Assembly (NCBI RefSeq): GCF_003710905.1
Contig: NZ_RHHV01000009.1
Coordinates: 222,735 to 286,734 of the forward strand
Direction: 5' to 3'
Origin: Brevibacillus parabrevis
Lineage (GTDB): Bacteria > Bacillota > Bacilli > Brevibacillales > Brevibacillaceae
Length of the DNA stretch: 64,000 nt
Shown here: in pieces, positions 47,782-56,456 of the stretch
Layout: every line of letters begins with the position of its first letter
Numbering within the stretch: position 1 is the first letter of the stretch
Program-made: the position numbers and the translations under genes
The notes under the pieces: model-generated
The model's input: only the letters and a program-made list of their open reading frames with translations
Told to the model about the DNA's origin: nothing
Database searches by the model: none

Positions 47782-48030
47782 TTAAATGCTCTTTTCATCA
47801 TAATCACCAGCTAATTCAGCAGTCATTGTATCAGCAAGTTTGTTAGCTTGAGCAGCACTGGTGGGGATCCCATAATTTTCTGATGCTGGGCAACTTGTCA
47901 CTGCCAACGAAAAATTCATAGATACCCGCAGCAGTTACGCCTATTCCTGCCGCTGCTAAGTACACACCATAACTAATCGCTACTCCTTCTACAATACATG
48001 CATCCCATGTTCACGCTCCCTTACTCAATT
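47782..48030 (-). pseudogene. Remnant of a toxin C-terminus
   Basis: Two frames are needed: a glycine-rich hydrophobic stretch (EGVAISYGVYLAAAGIGVTA ... YEFFVGSDKLPSIRKLW), then a shifted frame (ASENYGIPTSAAQANKLADT ... GDYDEKSI) ending in TAA. Hydrophobic linkers of this kind sit between the Rhs core and the toxin tip. No start is visible and a stop lies just upstream. The immunity-like gene follows directly. Confidence 0.4.
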
Positions 48031-48092
48031 GATACCGAAAAGCTTTTGGTTAATACCGCGAACTAACCAGAGTTCTAGGTTTATTTTGTGTT

Positions 48093-48650
48093 TCAGTCAT
48101 TAAAAAGATCAATATAGTATCCTTTCGACTCCCATGAAGTCCCTTGTTCGTCATACATAGACGCTATATTTAAATTTGGTAATCCATATTTCTTTTTTAA
48201 TGATTGTAGGACATCATGGATACAGCTACCTTCATAAACATAATCCGTGTAACTGTAACTATCCGGTAAATAAACGGGATTGCCTAAGTATTTCGATAAC
48301 TCCAAACAAATTTTCCTGAGTGCTTTTTGTATAGAGTCGTCTTCCAAAAAAGCCAACCACCCAATTAAGCAACTGAATTCACAAAGGCATTTCCCTATAA
48401 TTAATTTATACCTATTATCAAACATTAGTGTGACAAATAAGCCCGGAGTTAGTTCAGCGTTTGAATGAAAGTGCCCATTTGTATAACCCCATTTCCACTT
48501 AAGATGGTTTATCGCATTTATATTTCCCCCAGTAAGAGAAACGAGTAATTTTTTTAAATGTACCGAATCATCCAATTCTTTTTTAAAAAAAACAATATCT
48601 TCATAATCTTTGAATTTATGTCCGAATACGGCAGTAAAATCACTCCCCAT
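48093..48650 (-). CDS. Hypothetical protein, likely immunity gene of a toxin remnant
   Basis: A 185-residue soluble protein starting MGSDFTAVFGHKFKDYEDIV, behind GAGTGAGGAG; a GTG four codons earlier lies inside that site. Aromatic and acidic segments (HLKWKWGYTNGHFHSNAELT, YTDYVYEGSCIHDVLQSLKK) occur along it. It begins 15 bases after the stop of a toxin remnant at 48666, the classical toxin-immunity order. Family not recognised. Confidence 0.55.
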   Translation of the reverse strand: MGSDFTAVFGHKFKDYEDIVFFKKELDDSVHLKKLLVSLTGGNINAINHLKWKWGYTNGHFHSNAELTPGLFVTLMFDNRYKLIIGKCLCEFSCLIGWLAFLEDDSIQKALRKICLELSKYLGNPVYLPDSYSYTDYVYEGSCIHDVLQSLKKKYGLPNLNIASMYDEQGTSWESKGYYIDLFND

Positions 48651-48665
48651 TATACTCCTCACTCC

Positions 48666-48810
48666 TCATATAACTGCTTGTGCTCCTTGTCTTAAACCAC
48701 TACTCATTTGCCCAGGTGCGGTATTGCGATTTAACTCAGCTCCAAAGAGTATCTTTAATTCAGTAAGCACTCCATCAACAAAAAAATCAGACGTTCTTGT
48801 ACTGTTTTAA
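48666..48810 (-). pseudogene. Remnant of a toxin tip
   Basis: A short open end reading TSDFFVDGVLTELKILFGAE ... SSGLRQGAQAVI and closing at TGA, with a stop just upstream and no start. The pattern 'DF.vdG..tElK.....N.......G..QA..vi' is typical of the C-terminal part of nuclease-type contact-dependent or Rhs toxins. Its stop overlaps the ribosome binding region of the next gene. Confidence 0.45.
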
Positions 48811-48859
48811 CCGAGATTATTTTTAGTATTCAATGTAGTAACATCTTGTCCCATCATCA

Positions 48860-49661
48860 TTAGGTATGTGCGGCTTTACTCTCTTTCTTATCGTTTTCAA
48901 TCATCACATCGTTCCATCTGTCTTCTAACGAATTTGCTAGACACATATCTTTGCTATAACGTAGTAAAAAACCCGCCCATGAAAAATCTAATCCTCTCGA
49001 CTTATGACCATCTAGGTCAACAAACTTCAACGGATTATCCACTTGTCCTTTAATGCGCATCCTCCGACACAAACCTTCCCATCTTCGGATCATAGTACCG
49101 CGCCCGCAGGTAGTAAAAACCGCTCTCCTTGTCATGTATCTCCCCTTGATCTTCACCACCTCGCCATGGCCGTTGTAATAGTAGGTACCTTTCTGGTTCT
49201 TCTTGTAGTCTTTGCTCCAGATCAGTTGTTGCCGAAGACGCGTTGCGGGCTTTGACCTGGCCGTCTTGGGTTAGTTCCTCAATCACTTGCCCGTTCCGGT
49301 GGTGTCGGTTACCGTTCCGGTCTGCTGTTTAGTAGCACCCAATCCGCTTGTAGGTCGTGGTTCCTTTGTCATCCTTGTATTCAGTCAGGCGGTTGAGCAA
49401 ATCATTCAGTTTGTACGAGCTCGTCGATTCTGCTGGCACATTGACAGACTTGGCGGTTCCATGGGGCCTAAGCCATATTGAGCTGTGTTGTTCTGGACCG
49501 TTTCTTTCTGCTTGTCGTAAGTAGCTTCCCCGCGGAATGCTGCCGAACAAATCGTAGCCGTTGGTTGCTTTCATCCATTGTTGTGACTCATCCCGGTGGC
49601 CCCGATAAAGAGCTAATCGTTTTCTACATCGCTTCGATTGGCTAGGATAGAGGCCATTCAT
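48860..49661 (-). pseudogene. Rhs/WapA core remnant 1
   Basis: Pieces of an Rhs C-terminal core occur in several frames: SSYKLNDLLNRLTEYKDD, MIEELTQDGQVKARNA, ESGFYYLRARYYDPKMGRFV, then KGQVDNPLKFVDLDG and an unrelated ~60-residue tail ending KESKAAHT. Comparison with the intact copy at the right edge shows deletions and frameshifts throughout (for example the loss of most of the RYTYVHNNPLRFIDPSG stretch). It is the most eroded of the five copies. Confidence 0.7.
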
Positions 49662-49724
49662 GGTTAGCTATCTGAAACATTTCCGTTTTAAACGAGTATT
49701 ACGTTCTCATCTGGACGTCAAGGA

Positions 49725-50111
49725 CTATATAAAAGAATCCAGAATTAACGCTTTTATATTGTTATAATCCTTCTCCTCTCCCCAATATTCACTAATTTTT
49801 TGATCCAAAAACCAAATTTCAATGCGCCTGTTTCTATCACTTACATATTCTAATATTGCGGCATCAAGATCTAATGTCACCTTAATATTTTCAAATAGCT
49901 CTATCTCAGCATTAATCATGTGTTTCACAACATAAAAGTAATAAATTTTTTGAAAAACAATGTTACTATCTGAAAATTCTTTTATGTTCTCGTCATTTAT
50001 TTTCTTAATAAATGTGAACTTCTCATGTATTGTTAAAGACTTATCATTTAGAATGCTCTCGATGCTATTAAATGAATCGATTAATTTGAGCTTAGGTTGT
50101 TCATAAAGCAT
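49725..50111 (-). CDS. Hypothetical helical protein
   Basis: A 128-residue protein rich in aspartate, glutamate, isoleucine and lysine (MLYEQPKLKLIDSFNSIESI, IYYFYVVKHMINAEIELFEN, EIWFLDQKISEYWGEEKDYN). It starts within the 3' end of the lipoprotein gene (31-base overlap), so the two are probably co-translated. No membrane or signal segment. Family not recognised; could be an immunity protein. Confidence 0.5.
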   Translation of the reverse strand: MLYEQPKLKLIDSFNSIESILNDKSLTIHEKFTFIKKINDENIKEFSDSNIVFQKIYYFYVVKHMINAEIELFENIKVTLDLDAAILEYVSDRNRRIEIWFLDQKISEYWGEEKDYNNIKALILDSFI

Positions 50112-50656
50112 CTGTTCATTTCGCCCTTTTGTCTAGTGAATCGATTGCTTTTACTACTAGTAGAGCCCCCATTGCCTTGTATTCCTTCTTGTTCTTCATC
50201 ATATTTATGCATCGTAATCAATTTCAAAGTATCATTATCTATAGCAGGAAGGTCTAAATATTCATAATTACTTATCTGATTGTGCAACTTTAGATGTTCT
50301 GATACACGATAGTAAATCGGTTTCAAGGTCTCTTCCTCACCCAGTTTCATTGAATCTATTGATAATATGACAGTCTTTCCTAAAAACAAATCTTTAATTT
50401 CCTTATCCGTATACTTTGTCACTTTACCAAGAGCAAATATACGCTCACTCTTCCATTCACCCAATATGTTTTTAATGGAATCTGGTAGTATCGCCTCATG
50501 GTTTGAATTAGTAACCCTAGTATGGAGCTCTTCTGAATTTACACTGGAAGTAGGTTCATTATTATAATTTGGGGTAAAGATGTTGTTTTGTTCTTCGCAA
50601 GCTGTGCAGATAACTAGGGCTACAAGGAGTATGATAACAGATGTAATCACTCTCAT
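50081..50656 (-). CDS. Lipoprotein of unknown function
   Basis: A 191-residue protein with a lipoprotein signal (MRVITSVIILLVALVICTAC, lipobox ICTAC). A polar linker and a folded region with strands follow (ILGEWKSERIFALGKVTKYT, KTVILSIDSMKLGEEETLKP, YEYLDLPAIDNDTLKLITMH). The C-terminal ~30 residues are low in complexity and differ in character, so a frameshift near the end is possible. Surface lipoproteins occur as immunity proteins against secreted toxins in Gram-positives. Here this is only a possibility. Confidence 0.5.
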   Translation of the reverse strand: MRVITSVIILLVALVICTACEEQNNIFTPNYNNEPTSSVNSEELHTRVTNSNHEAILPDSIKNILGEWKSERIFALGKVTKYTDKEIKDLFLGKTVILSIDSMKLGEEETLKPIYYRVSEHLKLHNQISNYEYLDLPAIDNDTLKLITMHKYDEEQEGIQGNGGSTSSKSNRFTRQKGEMNRCFMNNLSSN

Positions 50657-50983
50657 TTATTTTAGTCCTTCCTCTAAAAATCACTTAGTGACTTCCCTGA
50701 TCGTTGATATCGAAGCGAGCGATCCAGTGCCTTGCCAGAAACTTTTTCGTCCCAAACGATCTGTTTAGAAATTCGATATGCGGCAGTAGCTGCCTTGCGT
50801 AGTATCTAGGTTAATCACAGTCTTTTTTACCCATTCGTACAGGTACACACTATAGCTTTTTGGCACCGAATTTTGTTCAAATAAGTGCGATAAGCAACTG
50901 ATGATGCTACCCCTAAACATTGTGACACTCTGTGCTGAGCCACATTCTATTTCTCAATGGTATGCTCATACAATGGGAAACAA
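50657..50983. other. Intergenic, no gene supported
   Basis: About 330 bases with short open stretches on the minus strand (for example AAYRISKQIVWDEKVSGKAL) but no start, ribosome binding site or uninterrupted frame. It is probably eroded mobile DNA. Confidence 0.3.
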
Positions 50984-51070
50984 AAAAGATGACCTCTATA
51001 ATTAAGTAAGAAGCCATCTCTTTAAACAATATAAACTGAGCATAATTTACACGAAATTACTGAAATACCT
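50984..51070. repeat. Cassette-end element B (terminator plus conserved tail)
   Basis: The hairpin AGATGgCTTCT / AGAgGtCATCT, with TTTTTTG after it on the minus strand, stands directly after the DUF4279 gene. The flank CTGAGCATAATTTACACGAAATTA matches that of element A at 46526-46610 in diverged form. Confidence 0.45.
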
Positions 51071-51081
51071 TCGTGAACTAC

Positions 51082-51486
51082 TTATGAGTAGATGTACAAA
51101 TCAAAGTCAAATTCTGCTTTTATTTCATGCGCAAATGCTATTATATCACTATCTAAATATATAGCAGGTGTTTGATTTTCCTCAATTTTAATAACGATAC
51201 AAAATTTGATTTCGAGGTTGTTCTCTACCTGCAACTCTTTAAGATCATTTTTTTTGGGCCTTATTTTTTCAATAACATCTCTAAGTTGAATATTAACATC
51301 AAGAGACTCTTGATATCCCGTATTAATTGACCAGCAAGTCTCCTTTCTCACAGCTTTTCTATGCTTTGCTTGCTCGCCTTTATAATAGATTTCATTTGGT
51401 TTAATTTCCAATCTCTCTGCAATAAAGTCTGGGTTAAACTGGTCTCCAGTTAGAGTAAACTCTACCATTACGCTAGTCTTATTCAT
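51082..51486 (-). CDS. DUF4279 protein, probable immunity protein
   Basis: A 134-residue DUF4279 domain. The family pattern is seen as VEFTLTGDQFNPDFIAERLE, IKPNEIYYKGEQAKHRKAVR, CWSINTGY and, near the end, YLDSDIIAFAHEIKAEFDFD. DUF4279 proteins frequently lie beside polymorphic toxins as immunity proteins. Here it follows Rhs core copy 2 by about 130 bases. The start follows AGGGAGGGGAAG, and a terminator follows the stop. Confidence 0.75.
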   Translation of the reverse strand: MNKTSVMVEFTLTGDQFNPDFIAERLEIKPNEIYYKGEQAKHRKAVRKETCWSINTGYQESLDVNIQLRDVIEKIRPKKNDLKELQVENNLEIKFCIVIKIEENQTPAIYLDSDIIAFAHEIKAEFDFDLYIYS

Positions 51487-51620
51487 TCTTCCCCTCCCTA
51501 ATTATCAATAAATTCCTCAGTAGGTATACCATTGCCTAACCCTCTCTTTTCAAAAAAATACTTTGACCAGTTTAAGTGTTGCTAATCCAAAAATCTTCTA
51601 AAGTCTTTATTGTCCAAGAC

Positions 51621-51842
51621 TTAGTAGTCTGCGAGTGCTTCCAGTGCAGGCTTGTAGTTCTCAATACTCGTAACGGTATTAATGGCTTTTTCATAACTGG
51701 CAGGATCAGTAAAAGTGCCCCATCCTTCCTTAAACGTTATATTTCCCGTAGGGTCAATGAACATAATTGGATTATTCTCCGCATACGTATACCGATTCAA
51801 ACTAAGCGAATTATCCACTTGCCCTTTATACGTATCCTCCAT
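51621..51842 (-). pseudogene. Rhs core end with short toxin stub (copy 2)
   Basis: From the ATG within FRFIMEDTYKGQVDNSL the frame reads the Rhs end RYTYAENNPIMFIDPTG, then a 40-residue stub (ITFKEGWGTFTDPASYEKAI ... LEALADY). Everything upstream of FIMED is missing and replaced by a recombinase remnant. The toxin domain is too short to classify. It precedes the DUF4279 immunity gene. Confidence 0.65.
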
Positions 51843-52253
51843 GATAAAGCGGAAGATGGAAAGAGAAACGTGACAACAGTTCTGCTGCAACCATCTTTAC
51901 GGTGAAAAGAGGCCCACATTTGCTTTCTGCCTGGCTAAGCAGTTCTTCCAGCAGCTTTAAGCGCTCTTTGATTTGCGCTTGCTCTGCTGTAAAATCTCGT
52001 AACAGCGCCACATAATGCTGATCTGTAATTCGCCCCAATGCATTGCTTGCGCTGAATCGTTTGCAGTTCGCTCTCCCGCTTGGTCAGCTTGTCCCGTTCC
52101 TTGAGAGCTGCCCCCCATTCTTTCTCTTGTTGCTTCTGGCTTACGTCGACCAGCATCTCCACAAAAGAGCTTTTCCTCGGCTGTCCGCGCATGGCGCTGA
52201 ATGTCCGCCAATAGCATTTCATAAATATCTACATAGCTGATGTAATGGAAGAT
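51843..52253 (-). pseudogene. Large serine recombinase remnant (TnpX-like C-terminus)
   Basis: Three frames rebuild the coiled C-terminal part of a transposon-type serine recombinase: SYVDIYEMLLADIQRHARTA, then FVEMLVDVSQKQQEKEWGAA, LKERDKLTKRESELQTIQRK, and after another shift LGRITDQHYVALLRDFTAEQ with AQIKERLKLLEELLSQAE. The catalytic N-terminal domain is absent. It marks the decayed end of a Tn4451-like element between the WYL gene and Rhs copy 2. Confidence 0.65.
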
Positions 52254-52259
52254 ACAATA

Positions 52260-53171
52260 TTACGAGTAGGCGTCCTTCATGGCAGCTAAAAATGCTTTGA
52301 ATTGTTCGACATACGACGAAGGCTCCATGATCCTCACGTCCGTACCAAAACCGGCTAAAAAGCGAAAACCGTCCTCGTTTTGAGGAATGCTGATCGAGGC
52401 AATCAGGTATTCCGGATCAGAGGCATCCATGCATTTTCGTCCATAGCGCTCAATGAATTGTTCCTTCACGCGGGGAGAGATCCGTGCTTTAATCGCAACA
52501 AGCGGGCTTTGATAATCAAGTTCCGTTATGTGGTCCTCGCTATCGTCTCTAGGCACAAATCGGGCCTCTTCCATCCTGAACCGGTCTGTCCTGGACAGCT
52601 TGAAGGTTCGAAAAGTCTGGCGCTCCAAACAGAACCCTCTGAGATACCAGCTTCTTTCACTAAAATGAAGGCGATGCGGTTCCACCCTTCGGTGCGTGGC
52701 AATCCCCTTGCGATCCAGATAGTCGAAGGCAACCAGCCTGTTTTGTACAATGGCTTGCTGGCATTCGTTCAAGATGGGGAGGAGATCCGAGCGTCCTTCC
52801 CAATCGTAAAAGGAGAGTTGAATCATGCTATTGCGAGATGCGGTGCCGACCATGGACGCGATCTTTTGAATAGTGGCTTCCACTTCTTTGCTCACCATCA
52901 ACTGCCCCAGCCCGTTCAGCGCCGTCAACACATTTTCCAGATCCGTTTGATTCAAAAGACGCTTGTCCAATTTGTACGTATTCATTATCGCATAGCCGCC
53001 ATGAACCCCGTGAACCGCATAGATCGGAATGTTGGAAAGTCCCAGCGTTTCCATGTCGCGCAGAATGGTTCTTTTGCTGACGCCAAACAGGCTGGCGAAG
53101 GCTCCCGCCGACATGACCTCTTTTTGCAACAAAATCATCACAATCGAAATCAGCCGCTCCACTTTGTTCAT
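52260..53171 (-). CDS. YafY-type HTH/WYL transcriptional regulator
   Basis: A 303-residue regulator: an N-terminal HTH_11 winged helix (MSAGAFASLFGVSKRTILRD), a middle linker, and a WYL effector-binding domain (VEPHRLHFSERSWYLRGFCL, RFMEEARF). A C-terminal WCX-like region is also present. It is divergent from the VOC gene across about 130 bases and probably controls it. Codon use is closer to the core than to the surrounding small genes. Confidence 0.87.
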   Translation of the reverse strand: MNKVERLISIVMILLQKEVMSAGAFASLFGVSKRTILRDMETLGLSNIPIYAVHGVHGGYAIMNTYKLDKRLLNQTDLENVLTALNGLGQLMVSKEVEATIQKIASMVGTASRNSMIQLSFYDWEGRSDLLPILNECQQAIVQNRLVAFDYLDRKGIATHRRVEPHRLHFSERSWYLRGFCLERQTFRTFKLSRTDRFRMEEARFVPRDDSEDHITELDYQSPLVAIKARISPRVKEQFIERYGRKCMDASDPEYLIASISIPQNEDGFRFLAGFGTDVRIMEPSSYVEQFKAFLAAMKDAYS

Positions 53172-53235
53172 TTAAAGCCTCCCGTTTGCCTTGCGCTCAA
53201 CAATGAAATTTCTTTTTAACGCAATACGAATAAGC

Positions 53236-53250
53236 GACACATAAGATGTC
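53236..53250. promoter_or_regulatory. Dyad in the WYL/VOC divergent region
   Basis: The arms GACA / TGTC with a seven-base spacer lie just before a TATTATAG stretch, about 55 bases upstream of the VOC start. It is a candidate operator for the WYL regulator; short and unproven. Confidence 0.35.
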
Positions 53251-53300
53251 ACCTATTATAGCTTAATATGTAGCTAGAACAAGGAGGAGGTATTCATTTT

Positions 53301-53765
53301 ATGGCGGCAGTTGTGTATATGAATTTCGATGGGGTTGCAGAGCAAGCCATTGCGTTTTATGCAGAGGCTTTGAGCGCAAGTGAAGTGAAAGCAGTGAAGT
53401 TCAAGGATATTCCTCAAGACCCGAACTACCCGTTGCCGGAAAATGAGTTGAACATGATTATGGAGTCGTCTATAGCCTTCGAAGGTGGAAAAATCATGAT
53501 GTCGGATGTCCTGCCTTCGATGAAGAAGGTAACGGGGGAAGTCGTTCAAGGCAATAACATGCTGATTACGCTCGTCATGAACGACAAATCAAAACTGCAG
53601 GAATACTTCACCGCTTTGTCCGTTGGCGGCCATGTGATCATACCGTTAGGCAATATGCCTTGGTCATCGTGTTTCGGGATGCTGGTTGACAAATTCGGGG
53701 TAGCCTGGAAGTTCAACAGCGACGCGGATATTTTCCTGGACAGGGTAATTGCAGACAAGCGGTAA
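53301..53765 (+). CDS. VOC-family (PhnB/YjdN-like) protein
   Basis: A 154-residue vicinal-oxygen-chelate-fold protein of the PhnB-like group. MNFDGVAEQAIAFYAEAL is the typical first strand-helix, SIAFEGGKIMMSDVLP the second, and GGHVIIPLGNMPWSSCFGML with DKFGVAWKFN the C-terminal metal-site region. Enzymatic role unknown; such proteins are often annotated as glyoxalase-like. It has a strong ribosome binding site (AAGGAGGAGG) and a strong terminator and is probably regulated by the adjacent WYL protein. Confidence 0.85.
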   Translation: MAAVVYMNFDGVAEQAIAFYAEALSASEVKAVKFKDIPQDPNYPLPENELNMIMESSIAFEGGKIMMSDVLPSMKKVTGEVVQGNNMLITLVMNDKSKLQEYFTALSVGGHVIIPLGNMPWSSCFGMLVDKFGVAWKFNSDADIFLDRVIADKR

Positions 53766-53775
53766 AATCATTCAA

Positions 53776-53813
53776 AAAAATGGTCTTGCTACCGAAGAGA
53801 AGACCATTTTTTA
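53776..53813 (+). terminator. Terminator after the VOC gene
   Basis: The stem AAATGGTCTT / AAGACCATTT with a 12-base loop is followed by TTTTATTTT. Confidence 0.9.
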
Positions 53814-53861
53814 TTTTCCCGCTAAGAACGGGAATCGTTTGTTTGTTCACCTTCTCCATCA

Positions 53862-54283
53862 ATTTACAATAAATTTTTAGTTTTATATTGCTTCCCCAGA
53901 GGAATTACATCCCCTAGGTTCGTTACTCTTGTACAATGCAGCAATCATGTCTGGATTTACGAAGTCTTTTAATCCCCACCACATATACTCTAGCTTGTTG
54001 CCATTCATGACTTTGTTTACGCCGAACCGTGCACAGATCTCATAATACTGCTCTTTTCCGAGTTGACCATCACGTTCTAGCAGTTGTTTTCCCATCCAGA
54101 TCATCCCGCTACGTTGAATCGTTTTCACTCGTAAATTGTCCAAACCAAAGTATTCTTCTAATGCATGTAATCTCTCATAAATCAGATGAGGACTGACTTG
54201 TTTCCTATGAACATTTCTTGTCTTGGCTGGCCTGATTACATAGCCTGTTTCAATTAATTCACTTGTTTCTTTGAGATGATCTC
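53862..54283 (-). pseudogene. 5'-truncated copy of the MrpR-like gene
   Basis: About 422 bases that match 61629-62048 almost base for base, in the same orientation. The frame covers the last ~130 residues of the MrpR-like protein (ETSELIETGYVIRPAKTRNV ... KLEYMWWGLKDFVNPDMIAA). A two-base insertion changes the last few residues (YKSNEPRGCNSSGEAI). The match ends exactly where the IS3-like fragment begins, so insertion or recombination there removed the 5' part. Confidence 0.8.
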
Positions 54284-54450
54284 AATGGTGACGCCTGCAA
54301 GGCGCATTTCAATTGCTTTCATTTTAATTTCTATGGGATAACTAACTCTAGTTGCCAACACAAAAACACCTCCAAGGTTGTCCCCCTACTTACGACATGG
54401 GCGTGTTCTCTTGAAGGTGTTTTGATTTGTCTCACGTTACGGGGTCAGTC
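54284..54450 (-). mobile_element. IS3-type insertion sequence fragment
   Basis: The minus strand starts with GGGACTGACCCCGTAAC, a typical IS end. A GTG start behind GGAGGTG follows, with ATRVSYPIEIKMKAIEMRLA then GVTI, the beginning of an OrfA helix-turn-helix transposase. Only about 26 residues remain before the join to the MrpR-like fragment. Family level (IS3/IS150-like) is from memory of such ends. Confidence 0.6.
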
Positions 54451-54495
54451 CCAGTAGTTGGTTACTCGTTTGGGGTGTTACGCTTTTTGCGTAGA

Positions 54496-55002
54496 TTAGT
54501 CTCTATTCCCCTTGTACGTATATTTCTCTGGATTTCTTACATAGTCGCTAGTTAATACACAATTATTTGTTTCAAATGACACTGTCACTTTTCCAGTTGC
54601 GTTAATACCTAATTGAGAATAACCTCTTGGCCAGTCTAATACTCCCCCTAGATGATATTGATACTCTTCAAAACCTAGAGGCTTCCCCCAGCTTTTTGTT
54701 AACGTTAAATATTTCTCATTTTTGATTTTAATGAAATCATCTTCATTTGTTTGGTATAACGAAACCTCTAATAGACCCGATGTCACTCCTTCAAAGCTGA
54801 TAGTCGCAATTCCTGATACATAGTAATCTTTTGTCTGTTGTGTTTCTATAAATGAAAGACCCCATACTTCGATTGCTATTGATTCGGGTAATTCTCTATG
54901 ACCGTGGAAAAATAATGTCGCTTCTGTAAAATCTACTTGATCAAATAGCTTACCAGTAACATCAAGGACGTTTCTAATTTTACTCACCCATTTCTTAGTC
55001 AA
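54496..55002 (-). CDS. Hypothetical beta-rich protein, likely immunity
   Basis: A 168-residue soluble protein (KIRNVLDVTGKLFDQVDFTE, ATLFFHGHRELPESIAIEVW, YYVSGIATISFEGVTSGLLE). Alternating strands dominate and there is no signal peptide. It follows Rhs copy 3 and its toxin stub by 70-80 bases in toxin-immunity order. Downstream, the half hairpin CACCCCAAACGAGTAACCAA resembles the terminator after the 62790 gene but is cut by the IS3 fragment. Family not recognised. Confidence 0.55.
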   Translation of the reverse strand: MTKKWVSKIRNVLDVTGKLFDQVDFTEATLFFHGHRELPESIAIEVWGLSFIETQQTKDYYVSGIATISFEGVTSGLLEVSLYQTNEDDFIKIKNEKYLTLTKSWGKPLGFEEYQYHLGGVLDWPRGYSQLGINATGKVTVSFETNNCVLTSDYVRNPEKYTYKGNRD

Positions 55003-55075
55003 AATGTAATTTATACAGTGTAATCTGTTTTAATGTATCTGATTTGATTGGTTGACCATTAGTTTGAAAACTAGT

Positions 55076-55260
55076 TCATAAACCTTCAACTGGTTTACCT
55101 TTATATAACAATCCAAAACCCGCACTACTAAGTTCTTGCTCTGATGCGTTAAATACATTCTTAAAATACTTGTTATTATAGGTACCCACAATAGTAAATG
55201 TGCCCCCTTCTTTTAAGATTCTGAATGCATCAGATGTTAACGGGTTATATTCAAAAGGGC
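55076..55260 (-). pseudogene. Toxin tip remnant, methyltransferase-like pattern
   Basis: A short frame, PFEYNPLTSDAFRILKEGGT followed by FTIVGTYNNKYFKNVFNASE, ends in KGKPVEGL and TGA. The 'DA.RILKeGG...I.G' pattern resembles the end of a SAM-methyltransferase-fold domain, which some polymorphic toxins carry. It is out of frame with the Rhs core, and the region joining them is lost. Confidence 0.45.
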
Positions 55261-56398
55261 TAACAACGGATTATTATGTACATACGTATACCGATTCAAA
55301 CTCAGTGGATTATCCACTTGCCCCTTAACCGTATCCTCCGAAATAAACCTTCCCATCTTCGGATCATAGTACCTCGCCCGCAGGTAGTAAAACCCGCTCT
55401 CCTTGTCGTACATCTCCCCCGCATACGCAAACGGGTTGGGCATCGTTTCCTTTCCTTGACCTTGTCCGCGAGCAGGTTGCCCCAGATGTCGTACTCATAC
55501 GTATTCAGGACGTTGCCGCTTGACCCCTTGATCTTCACGACATCGCCGTGGCTGTTGTAGTAGTAGGTGCCTTCCTGGTTCGTCGTGTAGTCTTTGCGCC
55601 AGATCAGTTGGTTGCCGAAGACGTTGCGGGCCTTGACGCGATCATCCTGGTTTAGTTCCTCAATCACTGGTCCGTTCAGGTACACGTAGTAGGTAGTGTC
55701 GGTTACCGTTCCGGTCTGCTGTTTGGTAGCACGCAATCCGCTGGGTAGTACGTATAGGTCGGCGTGCCTTTGTTGTCCTTGTATTCGGTCAGGCGGTTAA
55801 ACAAGTCGTGCTACTGCTCGGCTTGGGTTTCCAGGTTCTTTTCTGATAGCTTCCAGGACAGCGCATGATACGTGTACACGGCGGAGGTCGTGCCGTTTTC
55901 GACAACGGTGACGAGGTTGCCGAGTCCGTCGTAGCCGTATTCGTTGACGTTGTTCTCCGGGTCGCGCAGGTAGACGAGTTGGCCGTTGGCATCGTAGCGC
56001 AAGGTCCAGCGTTGGGAGGTGCTGCCGTCGGTTACTTCTTTGTCTGTCACTTTTCCGAAACGGTCTGTCTGGATATTCGTGACACGGCGCTTTCCGTCTT
56101 GTTGCGCGGTTTCCTCGGTGCTCTCTACCTGGCCGTACAGGTCGCGGTAGGTCGTGACGATGTAGCCGTTTGGTGCCACCGTTTGTTCGGTCAGGCGCGG
56201 CAAGTAGCTGCTGCCGTCGCGGTAGGCGTTGTTGCGATGGGAGCGGGTGGTTCCGAGAGCGTTCGTCGTTTGGTAGACAAAGCCGTCCCAGTCGTAGGCA
56301 TAGGTGGTGCTCTGCGCCTGGTTCCCGTATGGGATCGTGCGGCTGATCTGCATGCCGTCCGGGGTAAACTCGCTTTCTACCAGCGGGCAATTTCACTG
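55237..56398 (-). pseudogene. Rhs/WapA core copy 3, disrupted
   Basis: About 385 codons of Rhs repeats: LVESEFTPDGMQISRTIPYG, AYDWDGFVYQTTNALGTTRS, WTLRYDANGQLVYLRDPENN, LFNRLTEYKDNKGTPTYTYY, YEYDIWGNLLADKVKE, GFYYLRARYYDPKMGRFISE and LSLNRYTYVHNNPL. Lesions seen: an in-frame TAG at 55811-55813; loss of one C in a CCC near 55741; and a five-base tandem duplication (TTTCC) near 55444-55454 relative to the copy at the right edge. The 5' part is missing. It is GC-rich compared with its neighbours, as Rhs cores usually are. Confidence 0.85.
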
Positions 56399-56411
56399 AC
56401 TGTCCCGCCAT

Positions 56412-56442
56412 AAAAGAAATCCCTGATATTTTTAATCAGGGA
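56412..56442 (-). terminator. Terminator after the TriTu-like gene
   Basis: The perfect stem TCCCTGAT / ATCAGGGA with a seven-base loop is followed on the minus strand by TTTCTTTTATGG. Confidence 0.8.
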
Positions 56443-56456
56443 ATATGGTATTAAAC

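Noticed and set aside
55797..56411. Minus-strand frame of about 200 codons overlapping Rhs copy 3 in another register
   Set aside because: Its arginine/proline/histidine-rich protein is a shadow; the register one base away gives clear Rhs repeats.
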